Shown here: piece by piece, positions 8,112 through 14,919 of the stretch
Layout of the letters: every line of letters begins with the position of its first letter
Numbering within the stretch: position 1 is the stretch's first letter
NCBI GenBank assembly: GCA_031259795.1
Contig: JAIRLA010000016.1
Span: forward strand, 1-15,245
Reading direction: 5' to 3'
Length of the DNA: 15,245 nucleotides
DNA from: Azoarcus sp.
GTDB taxonomy: Bacteria; Pseudomonadota; Gammaproteobacteria; Burkholderiales; Rhodocyclaceae
Position numbers and translations under genes: made by a program
Notes under the pieces: generated by a model
The model's database searches: none
What the model was told of the DNA's origin: nothing
Seen by the model: only the letters and a program-made list of their open reading frames with translations

Positions 8112-9611
8112 TCAGCCTTGCAATATTGTCAATGCCACGGTCGCCAGACCGATGGACACCACGAAACCCGCCACCCCGCAGCCAAAGGTAAACAGCCCCT
8201 GGACACGCTTGCGCTTGCGCTCGGGCGTCACCAGCATCGACACTATGCCAAGCACGGGCAGGCCCAGCACGTCGCGCAATGTGTGCGCATCGATGAACGA
8301 CGGCTTGAGTTGGCTGATGAGAAAAGTCAGCGCCGCGCCCGCCGCCAGCGCCAGCAGGCCCACCAGCGGCATCAGCATCAGGCGGTTGGGCGCGGAAGGC
8401 GCCTGGGGCATGTTCGCGGGATCGACCACGCGGAAATCGATGACTTCCGACAGACCGTTTCCCCGTCCCGCGAGCACTTCTTCGCGTTTTTGCACGAAGC
8501 TCCCGTATTGTTTCTTGTTGATGTCGTAATCGCGGTCGAGTTGCTGCAACTGTGTCTCGACTTCCGTCTGCCGCCGGGCCGAGTCCCGCGCCGCGTTCAG
8601 CCGCGCCTCGAAATCCTGCAACTTGGCCTGGGCCGCCGCCACCTTGGCATCGGCCTTGCCCAGTTCCATGCGCAACTGGATCACCGCCGGATTGGCGGCG
8701 CCGGGGTCGGATGTCCTGCCTTCGTCGATCCAGCCCTGCCGTTGCTTCTGAAGCTCTTCGAGCATGCGTTGCGCTTCGCGCACTTCCGGATGGTTATCGG
8801 TATAGCGCAGCCTCAATTCGTCGAGTGCACGCTTGACGTTGTCGATACGCCCATCGAACTCGGGCACCCATACTCCGTCGTCGCCCATCTTGGCCTGCTT
8901 GTAGAGCGCGTCGCGCTCTTGTTTGGCCTCGTTCAGGGCAAGGCGCGCCTCGGTAACCTGGCTGTTTATCGAAGCGATTTTCACGATCAGGCCGCCCGCG
9001 CCCTCGTCGGCCACCGCGTCGATGTTGTCCAGCCGGAAGCGTTTGCGCCGGTCTTCGGACTCGGCGAGTTTCTGCTCGTAGACCCGGATCTGCTCATTGA
9101 GATAGCGCAAGGTCGTCTCCGCGCCATCACGATTCTCGACCATGCCCTTTTCCACGAACAGCGACACCAGCGAATCCACGACCCGCTTCGCGCGCTCGGG
9201 TTTACTGTCGGCATACGACATGGAATACAGATTGTCCCGCCCGCTGCTGCGCACCTGGATCTTGTCGACGAGATGCGTCACCAGGGCTTCGCGTTGCGCC
9301 GGGGTATCGACCAGGAAATCGAGATCGGCCATATTGATCAGCTTTTCCATGTTGGGGCGGCTGATAAGGGTTTTCCCGAGTATGAGCACCTGCTGGTCGA
9401 CATTGGGCATCACGCCCTGCTCCCGCACCACGCGCAACAGCAGGGACTGGGTATCGACATACACCCGCGCCGAGGACTCGTATTTGTCAGGCATGATGTA
9501 CACCATGAAGCAACCGGCGATTCCGGCAACCCAGGTAAGGGCCAGGCCCCACCAGCGGAAACGCCACATGCCGCGCAGGTAACCATGAACCTGTCTCAGC
9601 AGTTCTTCCAT
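8112..9611 (-). CDS. XrtA-associated polysaccharide chain-length determinant (Wzz-like, TIGR03007)
   Basis: A 499-residue inner-membrane co-polymerase that sets exopolysaccharide length and should activate the adjacent BY-kinase. The N-terminus has the Wzz-type opening (MEELLRQVHGYLRGMWRFRW) and a first membrane segment at about 20-40. A long periplasmic part follows, with predicted coiled-coil stretches rich in Leu, Glu, Gln and Arg (for example around LNEAKQERDAL and LEELQKQRQ). The proline motif DPANMPQAPSAPNR precedes a second membrane segment (about 412-433). A third hydrophobic segment (about 474-496) lies at the C-terminus after the basic ERKRKR. The ribosome site GGGAG sits 6 bases before the ATG. 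The kinase domain is not fused to it. Confidence 0.93.
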   Translation of the reverse strand: MEELLRQVHGYLRGMWRFRWWGLALTWVAGIAGCFMVYIMPDKYESSARVYVDTQSLLLRVVREQGVMPNVDQQVLILGKTLISRPNMEKLINMADLDFLVDTPAQREALVTHLVDKIQVRSSGRDNLYSMSYADSKPERAKRVVDSLVSLFVEKGMVENRDGAETTLRYLNEQIRVYEQKLAESEDRRKRFRLDNIDAVADEGAGGLIVKIASINSQVTEARLALNEAKQERDALYKQAKMGDDGVWVPEFDGRIDNVKRALDELRLRYTDNHPEVREAQRMLEELQKQRQGWIDEGRTSDPGAANPAVIQLRMELGKADAKVAAAQAKLQDFEARLNAARDSARRQTEVETQLQQLDRDYDINKKQYGSFVQKREEVLAGRGNGLSEVIDFRVVDPANMPQAPSAPNRLMLMPLVGLLALAAGAALTFLISQLKPSFIDAHTLRDVLGLPVLGIVSMLVTPERKRKRVQGLFTFGCGVAGFVVSIGLATVALTILQG

Positions 9612-9635
9612 CCCTTGCTCCCGATCACGTCCGCC

Positions 9636-9688
9636 CCTGCCTCCGTCATCCCGGGAAGCGGGGCCGGAAAACGAAAAAAGACGGCAGG
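9636..9688. repeat. Intergenic inverted repeat with a CGTCATCCCGGG-like core
   Basis: This fills most of the 78-bp gap between the export lipoprotein and the chain-length gene. CCTGCC (9636-9641) plus GTC (9645-9647) pairs with GACGGCAGG (9680-9688), apart from a 3-base bulge. The left part of the loop, from GTCATCCCGGG to GCGGGG (9645-9663), resembles the degenerate CGTCATCCCGC..GCGGGG repeats common in beta- and gammaproteobacterial genomes. On the transcribed strand the stem is followed by a T6 run inside the loop rather than after it, so it does not look like an intrinsic terminator. It may affect the ratio of the two proteins or be a repeat remnant. Confidence 0.4.
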
Positions 9689-9689
9689 A

Positions 9690-10325
9690 TCAGAACCAGC
9701 TCTGCGGAATGATGAGCACGTCGCCCGGGCGCATCTCGACGTTGGCGGACACGTCGCCATCCTTGACCAGATCCTTCAGGCGCACGCTGTACTGCTTGTT
9801 GCCTTCCCGGGTGCGCAGGATGGAAGCCCCGTTGCCATCGGCAAAATCGGTGATCCCCCCGACCTCGATCATCACGTCGAGCAAGGTCATCTTCTGCTTG
9901 TACGCCAGGGTCTGGGGCCGCGCCGCCTCGCCGATCACGCGAATCTGTTCGCTATAGGGGCCGATGAACTGGGTCACGATCACCGTGACCACGGGCTCGC
10001 GGATGAACCTGGACAATTCCCTTTCGATATCGCGCGCCAGCGTGGTCGCATCCTTGCCCAAGGCGTGCAAGTCCTCGACCAATGGCGTGGAAATCTTGCC
10101 GTCGGGACGCACGGGCACCGACATCGTCAGTTCCGGATTGCGCCACACGACAATATTGACGATATCTCCCGGGCCGATCACATAGTTGTAGTCGGAATCC
10201 GACGCCAAGGCCGGCGCGGGCGGCAAGGAAGAGCATCCGACCGCCGTCGCGGCGACCAGCGCCGCCGCCATCGCCCGCGAAATCCACGCACGTAACACTG
10301 TCGAGAACATCTTGATCATGGTCAT
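9690..10325 (-). CDS. XrtA-associated polysaccharide export lipoprotein (Wza-like, TIGR03027)
   Basis: A 211-residue outer-membrane export protein, first gene of the exopolysaccharide operon. A lipoprotein signal peptide ends at the lipobox AVGC with acylated Cys31. A Poly_export domain (about 45-118) starts with YVIGPGDIVNIVVWRNPEL and includes VRPDGKISTPLV (72-83). An SLBB-type region follows (about 125-200), with GEAARPQTL (132-140), LDVMIEVGGITDFAD (149-163) and the closing RPGDVLIIPQSWF. It is shorter than E. coli Wza, as is usual for this subfamily. ATG 10325-10323 is chosen; the ribosome site AAAGG lies 4 bases before it. ATG 10319 (10-base spacing) is nearly as plausible and would change only two residues. 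Confidence 0.93.
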   Translation of the reverse strand: MTMIKMFSTVLRAWISRAMAAALVAATAVGCSSLPPAPALASDSDYNYVIGPGDIVNIVVWRNPELTMSVPVRPDGKISTPLVEDLHALGKDATTLARDIERELSRFIREPVVTVIVTQFIGPYSEQIRVIGEAARPQTLAYKQKMTLLDVMIEVGGITDFADGNGASILRTREGNKQYSVRLKDLVKDGDVSANVEMRPGDVLIIPQSWF

Positions 10326-10440
10326 TACACCTTTCCACTAACGCCTGAGTGCCAAATTTCACAAAGAATTTTTACTTACGAACGAATATCCAGGCCAATC
10401 GCAACCCGCAAGTATCGCTACCCCGTCGGGCAGAATATCG

Positions 10441-10449
10441 ATTATGCCA
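10441..10449 (-). promoter_or_regulatory. Possible extended -10 promoter of the exopolysaccharide operon
   Basis: On the minus strand this reads TGGCATAAT, a TGn motif followed by CATAAT (5 of 6 bases of the sigma-70 -10 consensus). The region 16-17 bp upstream has no good -35 box (CTTTGT or TTTGTG), which extended -10 promoters can tolerate. It would give a leader of roughly 110 bases before the export lipoprotein. No good sigma-54 -24/-12 site was found in the gap, although some PEP-CTERM loci are known to use one. Confidence 0.3.
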
Positions 10450-10483
10450 CATTTTCCCACTGCACAAAGGCGCGGCGAGTCCG

Positions 10484-10518
10484 GACGGAAAACACGTCAT
10501 GGAAAGACGTTTTCCGTC
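10484..10518. promoter_or_regulatory. 13-bp stem inverted repeat (operator or mRNA hairpin)
   Basis: GACGGAAA (10484-10491) pairs with TTTCCGTC (10511-10518), and ACGTC (10494-10498) pairs with GACGT (10506-10510). This leaves a 2-base bulge (10492-10493) and a 7-base loop. An alternative pairing gives a 10-bp perfect stem, GACGGAAAAC/GTTTTCCGTC, with a 15-base loop. It sits about 35 bp upstream of the possible -10 element, a suitable place for a regulator binding site. It could instead be the end hairpin of the LPS operon mRNA, although no T-run follows on the minus strand. Confidence 0.55.
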
Positions 10519-10546
10519 TCGGGCGGGAATAGCTGGCGATGAGAAC

Positions 10547-10565
10547 AGCGGCGCGCAGCGCCGCT
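10547..10565. repeat. Perfect 8-bp hairpin; copy 1 of a shared palindromic element
   Basis: AGCGGCGC (10547-10554) and GCGCCGCT (10558-10565) pair perfectly around the loop GCA. The larger element 10548-10570 ends in CTGGATT and matches 14967-14989 at 22 of 23 positions. It lies 63 bp past the stop of the last LPS-core gene. Only a weak T-containing run (GTTCTC) follows on the minus strand, so as a terminator it is doubtful. A REP-like dispersed element is the better reading. Confidence 0.55.
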
Positions 10566-10574
10566 GGATTCTAC

Positions 10575-10610
10575 TGCGGGGAAAGGAGGGAGAATTCTTT
10601 CTTCCCCGCA
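10575..10610 (-). terminator. Hairpin after the double-kinase gene, terminator-like
   Basis: TGCGGGGAA (10575-10583) and TTCCCCGCA (10602-10610) form a perfect 9-bp stem. Weaker GA/TC pairs extend it inward. It begins 19 bp past the TGA of the last LPS-core gene. On the minus strand no T-run follows it (GTAGAATCC), so it is not a classical intrinsic terminator in that direction. It could still halt exonucleases or act with Rho. On the plus strand it is followed by CTTTTC, but no plus-strand gene needs it. Confidence 0.45.
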
Positions 10611-10628
10611 CTTTTCGGGAAAAACGCT

Positions 10629-12128
10629 TCATCCCTTCGGCAAATGCCCGTCCAGCCAGCGGCGCAGACCGCTTTCTTCCGGCCAGTTGGCGAGCAGGCG
10701 GGCGCGGTCGCGCCGCCAGGCGCGGGCATGCGCGGCGGGGTTGTCGTGTTGTGTCATGGCGTCGAGGTCGATGACGATGACGCCGCGCCGTTCGTCGTCC
10801 CAGAGCAGATTGCTTGCCTTGAGATCGCCATGGCTGATGCGGTGGGCGTGGAGCGTGCCGAAAAGCCGCAGCAGGGCTTCACTTTCCGCGGGCGGCGGCG
10901 CGGCGGCGTCGGTATATGGCGCGAGGTGTTCGGCCAGATTGCGTCCGGCGCAGTAGTCCGTGGCCAGCCAGGCGCGGCGGCGCAGGGGGCCGAGGCGCTC
11001 TTCGATCAGTGCGCGCGGCGCCGGGGTGTCGATGCCGAGAAAAAGCAGGCGGTGGCTTTCGCGCCACGCATGCCAAGCCCGGCTGGGCCGCCAGGCGCGC
11101 GACAGCGCGTGCGCCATGTCCTTGAGGTTGTAGCGCTTGACGGCCAATATCCGCCCTTCGATCTCGATCCGGGCGACGGTGGCGGTATTGCCGCTCTTGA
11201 GCGGCGCGCCGGACGCCATGACCCCGTCCGGATCGGCCAGCAGCGGCGCGAGCGGCGCGGCGTCGGCCCGCGCCACGGCGGAAAAACGGCGCGTCGTGCG
11301 CCGCACGTCGAACAGGGTGCATGGGCGCACGGTCTTGCTCAGGTAATCGTCGAGCCGCCTGTGGCGATGGCGTTCGATCAGGGGGCGGAGCGCGGCAAGC
11401 TCCGGCGCGTGATGTGGATTGGCGCCGCGATAGGCCGCGATCAGGTCCCCGGCGAGCGCCTCTTCCGCTCCGGGCGGCAATTGGGCCAGGAAGCGCGCCA
11501 GGCTGGCGTCGGCTTCGCTTCCGGGCAATGGCGCGGCGCGCCGCCGCACGGCGCCGCCATCGACGACGTGAAGCTCGCCCGCGTGGATGAGGAAATTGTC
11601 GGGGTGCGGATCGTCATGGACGACGCCATGGGCATGCATCAGGCCGATGTGCGCGCAGGCCGTCTCCAGCAGGCCGCGCCCGGCGGCGATGCCCCGCGTC
11701 TCCAGCGCCCCGGCGAGGCTGACCGCGCCGGGGAAAAAACCGGTGAGCAGATAATGCCCGCCGTCCGCGAGCGCGCCCGCGGCCAGCACGGGCGCGCCCG
11801 GCGTCCCCGCCGCCGCCAGCGCCGCCAGCCCGTCGCGTTCGCGCCGCCAGTGGCGGGCGCTGCCGGGCGCGATGAAAAGCTTCGCCAGCACTTGCCGCCC
11901 TTCCCACAGCCCCTCGCCGGTGATGCGTTTGCCCGGCAGCACGCGCAACGGGCGCAGCAGATCGAGGCGGTCGCCGCCGTCGAGGCGTACCGAGCACGGC
12001 AGGGGGAGCTGGCGGCCGGCGCGGACGAGATCGCCCGCGCTCAACACGGGCGGCGGGGGGGAGGAAGGTTGTGGCGTCGCGCCGTGGCGAGGGTCGCCGC
12101 GAGATTCCGGAGGAACGGAGGCGCTCAT
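10629..12128 (-). CDS. Two-domain LPS-core kinase-fold protein (PA5006-like)
   Basis: A 499-residue protein with two kinase folds of the WaaP/InaA type in tandem. Domain 1 (about 55-240) has a likely ATP lysine at 83 (LAKLFI), the catalytic loop HDDPHPDN (171-178; Asp173, Asn178) and the metal site VVDGG (Asp190). Domain 2 (about 310-495) has Lys331 (LAVKRY), HGDLKASN (433-440; Asp435, Asn440) and VIDLD (Asp454). Both domains keep the catalytic set, so both may be active. Residues 1-30 are Pro/Ser-rich. In P. aeruginosa a two-domain gene (PA5006) follows waaG-waaP-wapP-wapQ, which fits its place here. The substrate is unknown, with core heptose or core assembly the likely setting. ATG overlaps the previous stop (ATGA), with GAAGG 6 bases upstream. 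Confidence 0.85.
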   Translation of the reverse strand: MSASVPPESRGDPRHGATPQPSSPPPPVLSAGDLVRAGRQLPLPCSVRLDGGDRLDLLRPLRVLPGKRITGEGLWEGRQVLAKLFIAPGSARHWRRERDGLAALAAAGTPGAPVLAAGALADGGHYLLTGFFPGAVSLAGALETRGIAAGRGLLETACAHIGLMHAHGVVHDDPHPDNFLIHAGELHVVDGGAVRRRAAPLPGSEADASLARFLAQLPPGAEEALAGDLIAAYRGANPHHAPELAALRPLIERHRHRRLDDYLSKTVRPCTLFDVRRTTRRFSAVARADAAPLAPLLADPDGVMASGAPLKSGNTATVARIEIEGRILAVKRYNLKDMAHALSRAWRPSRAWHAWRESHRLLFLGIDTPAPRALIEERLGPLRRRAWLATDYCAGRNLAEHLAPYTDAAAPPPAESEALLRLFGTLHAHRISHGDLKASNLLWDDERRGVIVIDLDAMTQHDNPAAHARAWRRDRARLLANWPEESGLRRWLDGHLPKG

Positions 12129-12868
12129 TCCCGGCCTTCGAAAAAGCGCGCGATGCGCCCGATCATGACCTTGTCGGCCTTCGTGAGCCGCGCCCGTCCG
12201 GTATAGGCATGGAAAAAGCGCAGCCGCCAGGTACGGGACAGATGGTATTTGGCGACCTTGTCGAGGCAGGCGAGGTCTTTGACGATGCGATAGCGCAGGA
12301 ACGGTCCCGGCCAGTACCGGCCGCCGGGGCAGTCGATCAGGTAGAGCATGGAGGCGTCGCCGACCAGCAGATTGCGCCATTTGAGATCGTTGTGGGCGAA
12401 ATGATGGTCGTGGAGGGTGCGCGCGATGCGCGCCGCCTGCGGCACGATCCTCGCCAGCCACGCGGACGAACGCAGGCGCGGGTCGCGCTCGCTCGCCAGC
12501 CGGGCAAGATCGACCGTGCCGGCGATCTCTTGCGTAATCACCGCGCCGCGCACGAATGTGAACATGCTCCGTTCCAGTCCGTACCCGACGATCGTGGCGC
12601 ACGGCAGGCCCCAGCGGGTGAAGGCGCGCAGGTTTTCCCACTCGGCCCGCACGCGCGAGCGCCCGAACCAGCGCCGCAAGGGGTTCTTGCCCGCGCGGAG
12701 GTAACGCTTGACGTAATAGCGCGTCCCGCCCGCCTCGATCCGGATGACCTCGCTCAGCGGGTCGCGGGAAACGATTTCGCCGGTGAGCGCGAACACGGCG
12801 TCGAGCGAGGCGAAAGCGCGCGCGGTCTCGCCGTAATCGTAAGGGGGGATGAGCCGCCAGTTGTTCAT
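12125..12868 (-). CDS. WapP/WapQ-like LPS-core kinase-fold protein
   Basis: A 247-residue protein of the lipopolysaccharide kinase (Kdo/WaaP) family, close in length to P. aeruginosa WapP and WapQ and in the same gene neighbourhood. It has a glycine-poor N-lobe with Lys54 (YYVKRY), the catalytic loop HNDLKWRN (159-166; Asp161, Asn166) and LIDCPGG (177-183) in place of a DFG motif, keeping Asp179. No signal peptide or membrane segment is seen, so it should act in the cytoplasm on nascent core sugars. It is joined to waaP upstream and the double kinase downstream by ATGA overlaps. AAGGGG stands 4 bases before the ATG, one of the best ribosome sites in the window. I cannot tell WapP from WapQ. 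Confidence 0.88.
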   Translation of the reverse strand: MNNWRLIPPYDYGETARAFASLDAVFALTGEIVSRDPLSEVIRIEAGGTRYYVKRYLRAGKNPLRRWFGRSRVRAEWENLRAFTRWGLPCATIVGYGLERSMFTFVRGAVITQEIAGTVDLARLASERDPRLRSSAWLARIVPQAARIARTLHDHHFAHNDLKWRNLLVGDASMLYLIDCPGGRYWPGPFLRYRIVKDLACLDKVAKYHLSRTWRLRFFHAYTGRARLTKADKVMIGRIARFFEGRE

Positions 12869-13719
12869 CGCGCCCCTTCCCGTTCGCCATCTCCGTTCGC
12901 CGTCGCGGCGGCGGGCGCGAACTTGCGCCGGTAGCGCGTCTCCAGCCGCGCCGCTTCACGCCCGAGCCAAGCCAACAACGCCGCTTCGCGCGCCAGTACG
13001 TCGCGCAACGGGCCATCGAAATAAACCCGGATGAAACGCAGCAGATCGCGGCGGGTCAGGCCGATGCCGCACGCCGAAAAATACAGCCCGGCCAGATCCT
13101 TGTCGCGCCAGCGCCTCGGCGTGCGGGCGCGGATCTGGGCGCGATGCAGGTCGATCAGCGACAGCCGCAAGGCGGCGGGCGAGGGCGGCGGCGCGAGATG
13201 CAGCAAGAAATGGCACAGATAGAAATCGCGGTGATTCACCCCGCCGCCATGCATGCGTCGCGCCATCTCCGCCACGCGCGCGATGAGCGCGCGCTTGAGC
13301 GGCGGCGCGGGCGGCGCGTGCGGCCAGTCGCGGCAAAAATCTTCCAGGCTGATGACGGGGGTCAATTCCTCGGTGATGATGAAGGAGCGCCGCCGCGCCG
13401 GATTGGCGCCGCGTTCGCCGCGCGCCGCCACGCGCATCGTGTCGACGCCAAGCGCCGCGAGGCGCGCGATGGCGCGCCATTCATTGCGCGCGCCAAGCAC
13501 GGGCAGGCGCAGGCTGGCGAGATTCTTGAGGATTTCGCCCCAGCCGATCCCGCGATGGATCTTGACGAAATAACCGCGTCCGCCGATCTCCGCGCGCAGG
13601 GTGCGCCGTCCGTCCAGTTCGCGGAACACCTGTCCTCGCAGGGATTCAGCCGCCTCGAACGGATCGCGTCCGGCCCACAGGCGATCGAAGGGCGGATGCA
13701 GGACGACGGCGTCGATCAT
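12865..13719 (-). CDS. waaP: LPS core heptose (I) kinase, WaaP-like
   Basis: A 284-residue kinase expected to phosphorylate O4 of heptose I in the inner core, using ATP. The N-lobe lysine is Lys53 (YFVKIHRG). A conserved block GWGEILKNLASLRLPVLGA (59-77) and NEW (79-81) follow. The catalytic loop is NHRDFYLCHFLL (162-173, Asp165) and the metal site is SLIDLHRAQ (187-195, Asp190). RRWRDKDLAGLYFSA (202-216) and LTRRDLLRFIRVYF (221-234) are hallmark WaaP blocks. Length is close to the P. aeruginosa protein (about 268), with a short Ala/Glu/Arg tail extra. In Pseudomonas this phosphorylation is essential for outer-membrane integrity. ATG overlaps the waaG TGA (ATGA), with GGAG 8 bases upstream. 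Confidence 0.94.
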   Translation of the reverse strand: MIDAVVLHPPFDRLWAGRDPFEAAESLRGQVFRELDGRRTLRAEIGGRGYFVKIHRGIGWGEILKNLASLRLPVLGARNEWRAIARLAALGVDTMRVAARGERGANPARRRSFIITEELTPVISLEDFCRDWPHAPPAPPLKRALIARVAEMARRMHGGGVNHRDFYLCHFLLHLAPPPSPAALRLSLIDLHRAQIRARTPRRWRDKDLAGLYFSACGIGLTRRDLLRFIRVYFDGPLRDVLAREAALLAWLGREAARLETRYRRKFAPAAATANGDGEREGAR

Positions 13720-14858
13720 GCGGCGCGCTCCGGCGCGTCGGCGGCGGCGCGCAAAATGAAATCGGCGGCGCGTTCGGGCATGCTGTAGATATCGGCGCGC
13801 CCGGCGAAGGCAAGGGCGTTTTGCGACCAGCGCGCGCGCGCGCCGGGGTCGGCGAGCATGGCGGCAAGGGCGGCATCGAGCGCTTCCTGCGCAAATGGCG
13901 AGGCAATGAGCCGCCCCGCTCCGGCCTCGTCGATGTAATGCGCGTAACCGCACACATCGGTGGCCAGCGCCGGCAGCCCGGCGGCCACGGCTTCGAGCAG
14001 CACGGTGCCGGTATTTTCGCTGTAGGCGGGGTGGATGAGCAGGTCGGCCCCGAGCAGGAAGCGCGGCACGTCGCCGCGTCCCCGCAGGATGTCGACCCGT
14101 CCGCCGAGGCCGAGCGCCTTCGCCTGGAGCAGGAAAGGACGCGGATCGTCGTCGCCGATGGCGATGAGCCGGGCGCGGGCGCGCAGCGCTCCGGGCAGCG
14201 CGGCCAGCGCCCGCAGGCTGCGATCGAGTCCCTTGGTCTTGAACCCCGAACCGATCTGCACCAGCAACAGGGCTTCCTCGCTCAATCCGAATTCGGCGCG
14301 CAATGCCGCGCGGATGGCGGGCGCATCGGGCGGGGCGCGGCGGTCGGGCGCGATCCCCGGCGGCAGCAGATGGAAACGTTCCGCCGGCGTGCCGTAATGG
14401 CGCATGAAAAATGCCTGCTGCACGCTGGAGATCATCAGGATTTCGGTATGGCTCGCGGGCGAGAACACCGCGCGCTCCCACGCGGCGAAGTGACGGTAGC
14501 GCGCCCCCAGCCGGTAAAGCGGATTGCGCAAGGTACGGGCTTTTTCCTCGTAGCAGGGATCGGCGGCGTAATACACATCGAGGCCCGGCATCTTGTTGAA
14601 CCCGATCACGCGGCCGACGGGCCGGCGCGCGAGGTCGGCCGCCACCCACGCGGCGAACCCGCGATAACGCCGATGATTCCGCCATGCCCGCACCGGCGCG
14701 CGCACCAGCTCGAACCCGTTCGGGACATCGCCCCGCCATTCGAGCGTATACACGCGGACGACATGGCCGCGCGCCTGGCAAGCGAGCGCGATACGCAGGA
14801 AATCGCGCTGCAAGCCGCCGAACGGGAAATATTTATAGAGGCAAAACGCAAGTTGCAT
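13716..14858 (-). CDS. waaG: LPS core glycosyltransferase, WaaG-like (GT4)
   Basis: A 380-residue GT-B glycosyltransferase of family GT4 that adds the first outer-core hexose to the heptose region at the cytoplasmic membrane face. The opening MQLAFCLYKYFPFGGLQRDF (1-20) is typical of WaaG and fixes the start at 14858. Next come GFNKMPGLDVYYAADPCY (86-103), the phosphate-binding GSGFKTKGLDRSL (203-215) and the EX7E donor motif from Glu281 to Glu289 in HPAYSENTGTVLLEAVAAG (276-294). The frame stays open 35 codons upstream, but that extension runs into the heptad repeat and is not conserved. No good ribosome site precedes the ATG. A 138-bp repeat-bearing gap separates it from the heptosyltransferase. 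The donor sugar cannot be read from the sequence. Confidence 0.93.
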   Translation of the reverse strand: MQLAFCLYKYFPFGGLQRDFLRIALACQARGHVVRVYTLEWRGDVPNGFELVRAPVRAWRNHRRYRGFAAWVAADLARRPVGRVIGFNKMPGLDVYYAADPCYEEKARTLRNPLYRLGARYRHFAAWERAVFSPASHTEILMISSVQQAFFMRHYGTPAERFHLLPPGIAPDRRAPPDAPAIRAALRAEFGLSEEALLLVQIGSGFKTKGLDRSLRALAALPGALRARARLIAIGDDDPRPFLLQAKALGLGGRVDILRGRGDVPRFLLGADLLIHPAYSENTGTVLLEAVAAGLPALATDVCGYAHYIDEAGAGRLIASPFAQEALDAALAAMLADPGARARWSQNALAFAGRADIYSMPERAADFILRAAADAPERAA

Positions 14859-14919
14859 CGGACGGGTCTGGAAAATCCTGAATCGGTGCAGTTTACTGAT
14901 CTTCACAGCGGAAGTCGCT

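Larger units (their letters stand above)
10326..10628. other. Non-coding gap between the LPS-core and exopolysaccharide operons
   Basis: This 303-bp stretch lies after the double-kinase stop and before the export lipoprotein. It is more AT-rich than its surroundings, especially at 10340-10400. It holds three strong hairpins (10575-10610, 10547-10565 and 10484-10518) and a possible promoter at about 10441-10449. A short minus-strand frame (10632-10372) crosses it, but I do not accept it as a gene. The layout suggests terminators or an mRNA end for the LPS operon, then the promoter and a leader of about 100 bases for the exopolysaccharide operon. Confidence 0.75.

Noticed and set aside
8049..10295. 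Long plus-strand open frame (748 codons) and similar ones at 5512-7239, 10539-12206 and 13821-14939
   Set aside because: They lie antisense to genes with clear family motifs, are rich in His, Arg, Gln and Ala, and show no domains. This is typical of reverse-strand shadows in GC-rich DNA.
10330..10350. Possible sigma-54 promoter (minus-strand TTTGGCACTCAGGCGTTAG) before the export lipoprotein
   Set aside because: The -24-like TGGCAC is present, but no GC stands at the required distance for the -12 element, and it would start transcription almost at the start codon.
10575..10610. Classical Rho-independent terminator for the LPS operon
   Set aside because: The stem is strong, but no T-run follows on the transcribed strand. 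I keep it only as a terminator-like hairpin.
10372..10632. Minus-strand 86-codon frame whose ATG overlaps the double-kinase stop as ATGA, like the real genes upstream
   Set aside because: It runs through all three hairpins, the shared repeat and the possible promoter. It is Arg/Ser/Cys-rich with no recognisable domain or conserved pattern. The overlap is probably chance, though it is the one rejected frame worth a homology search.
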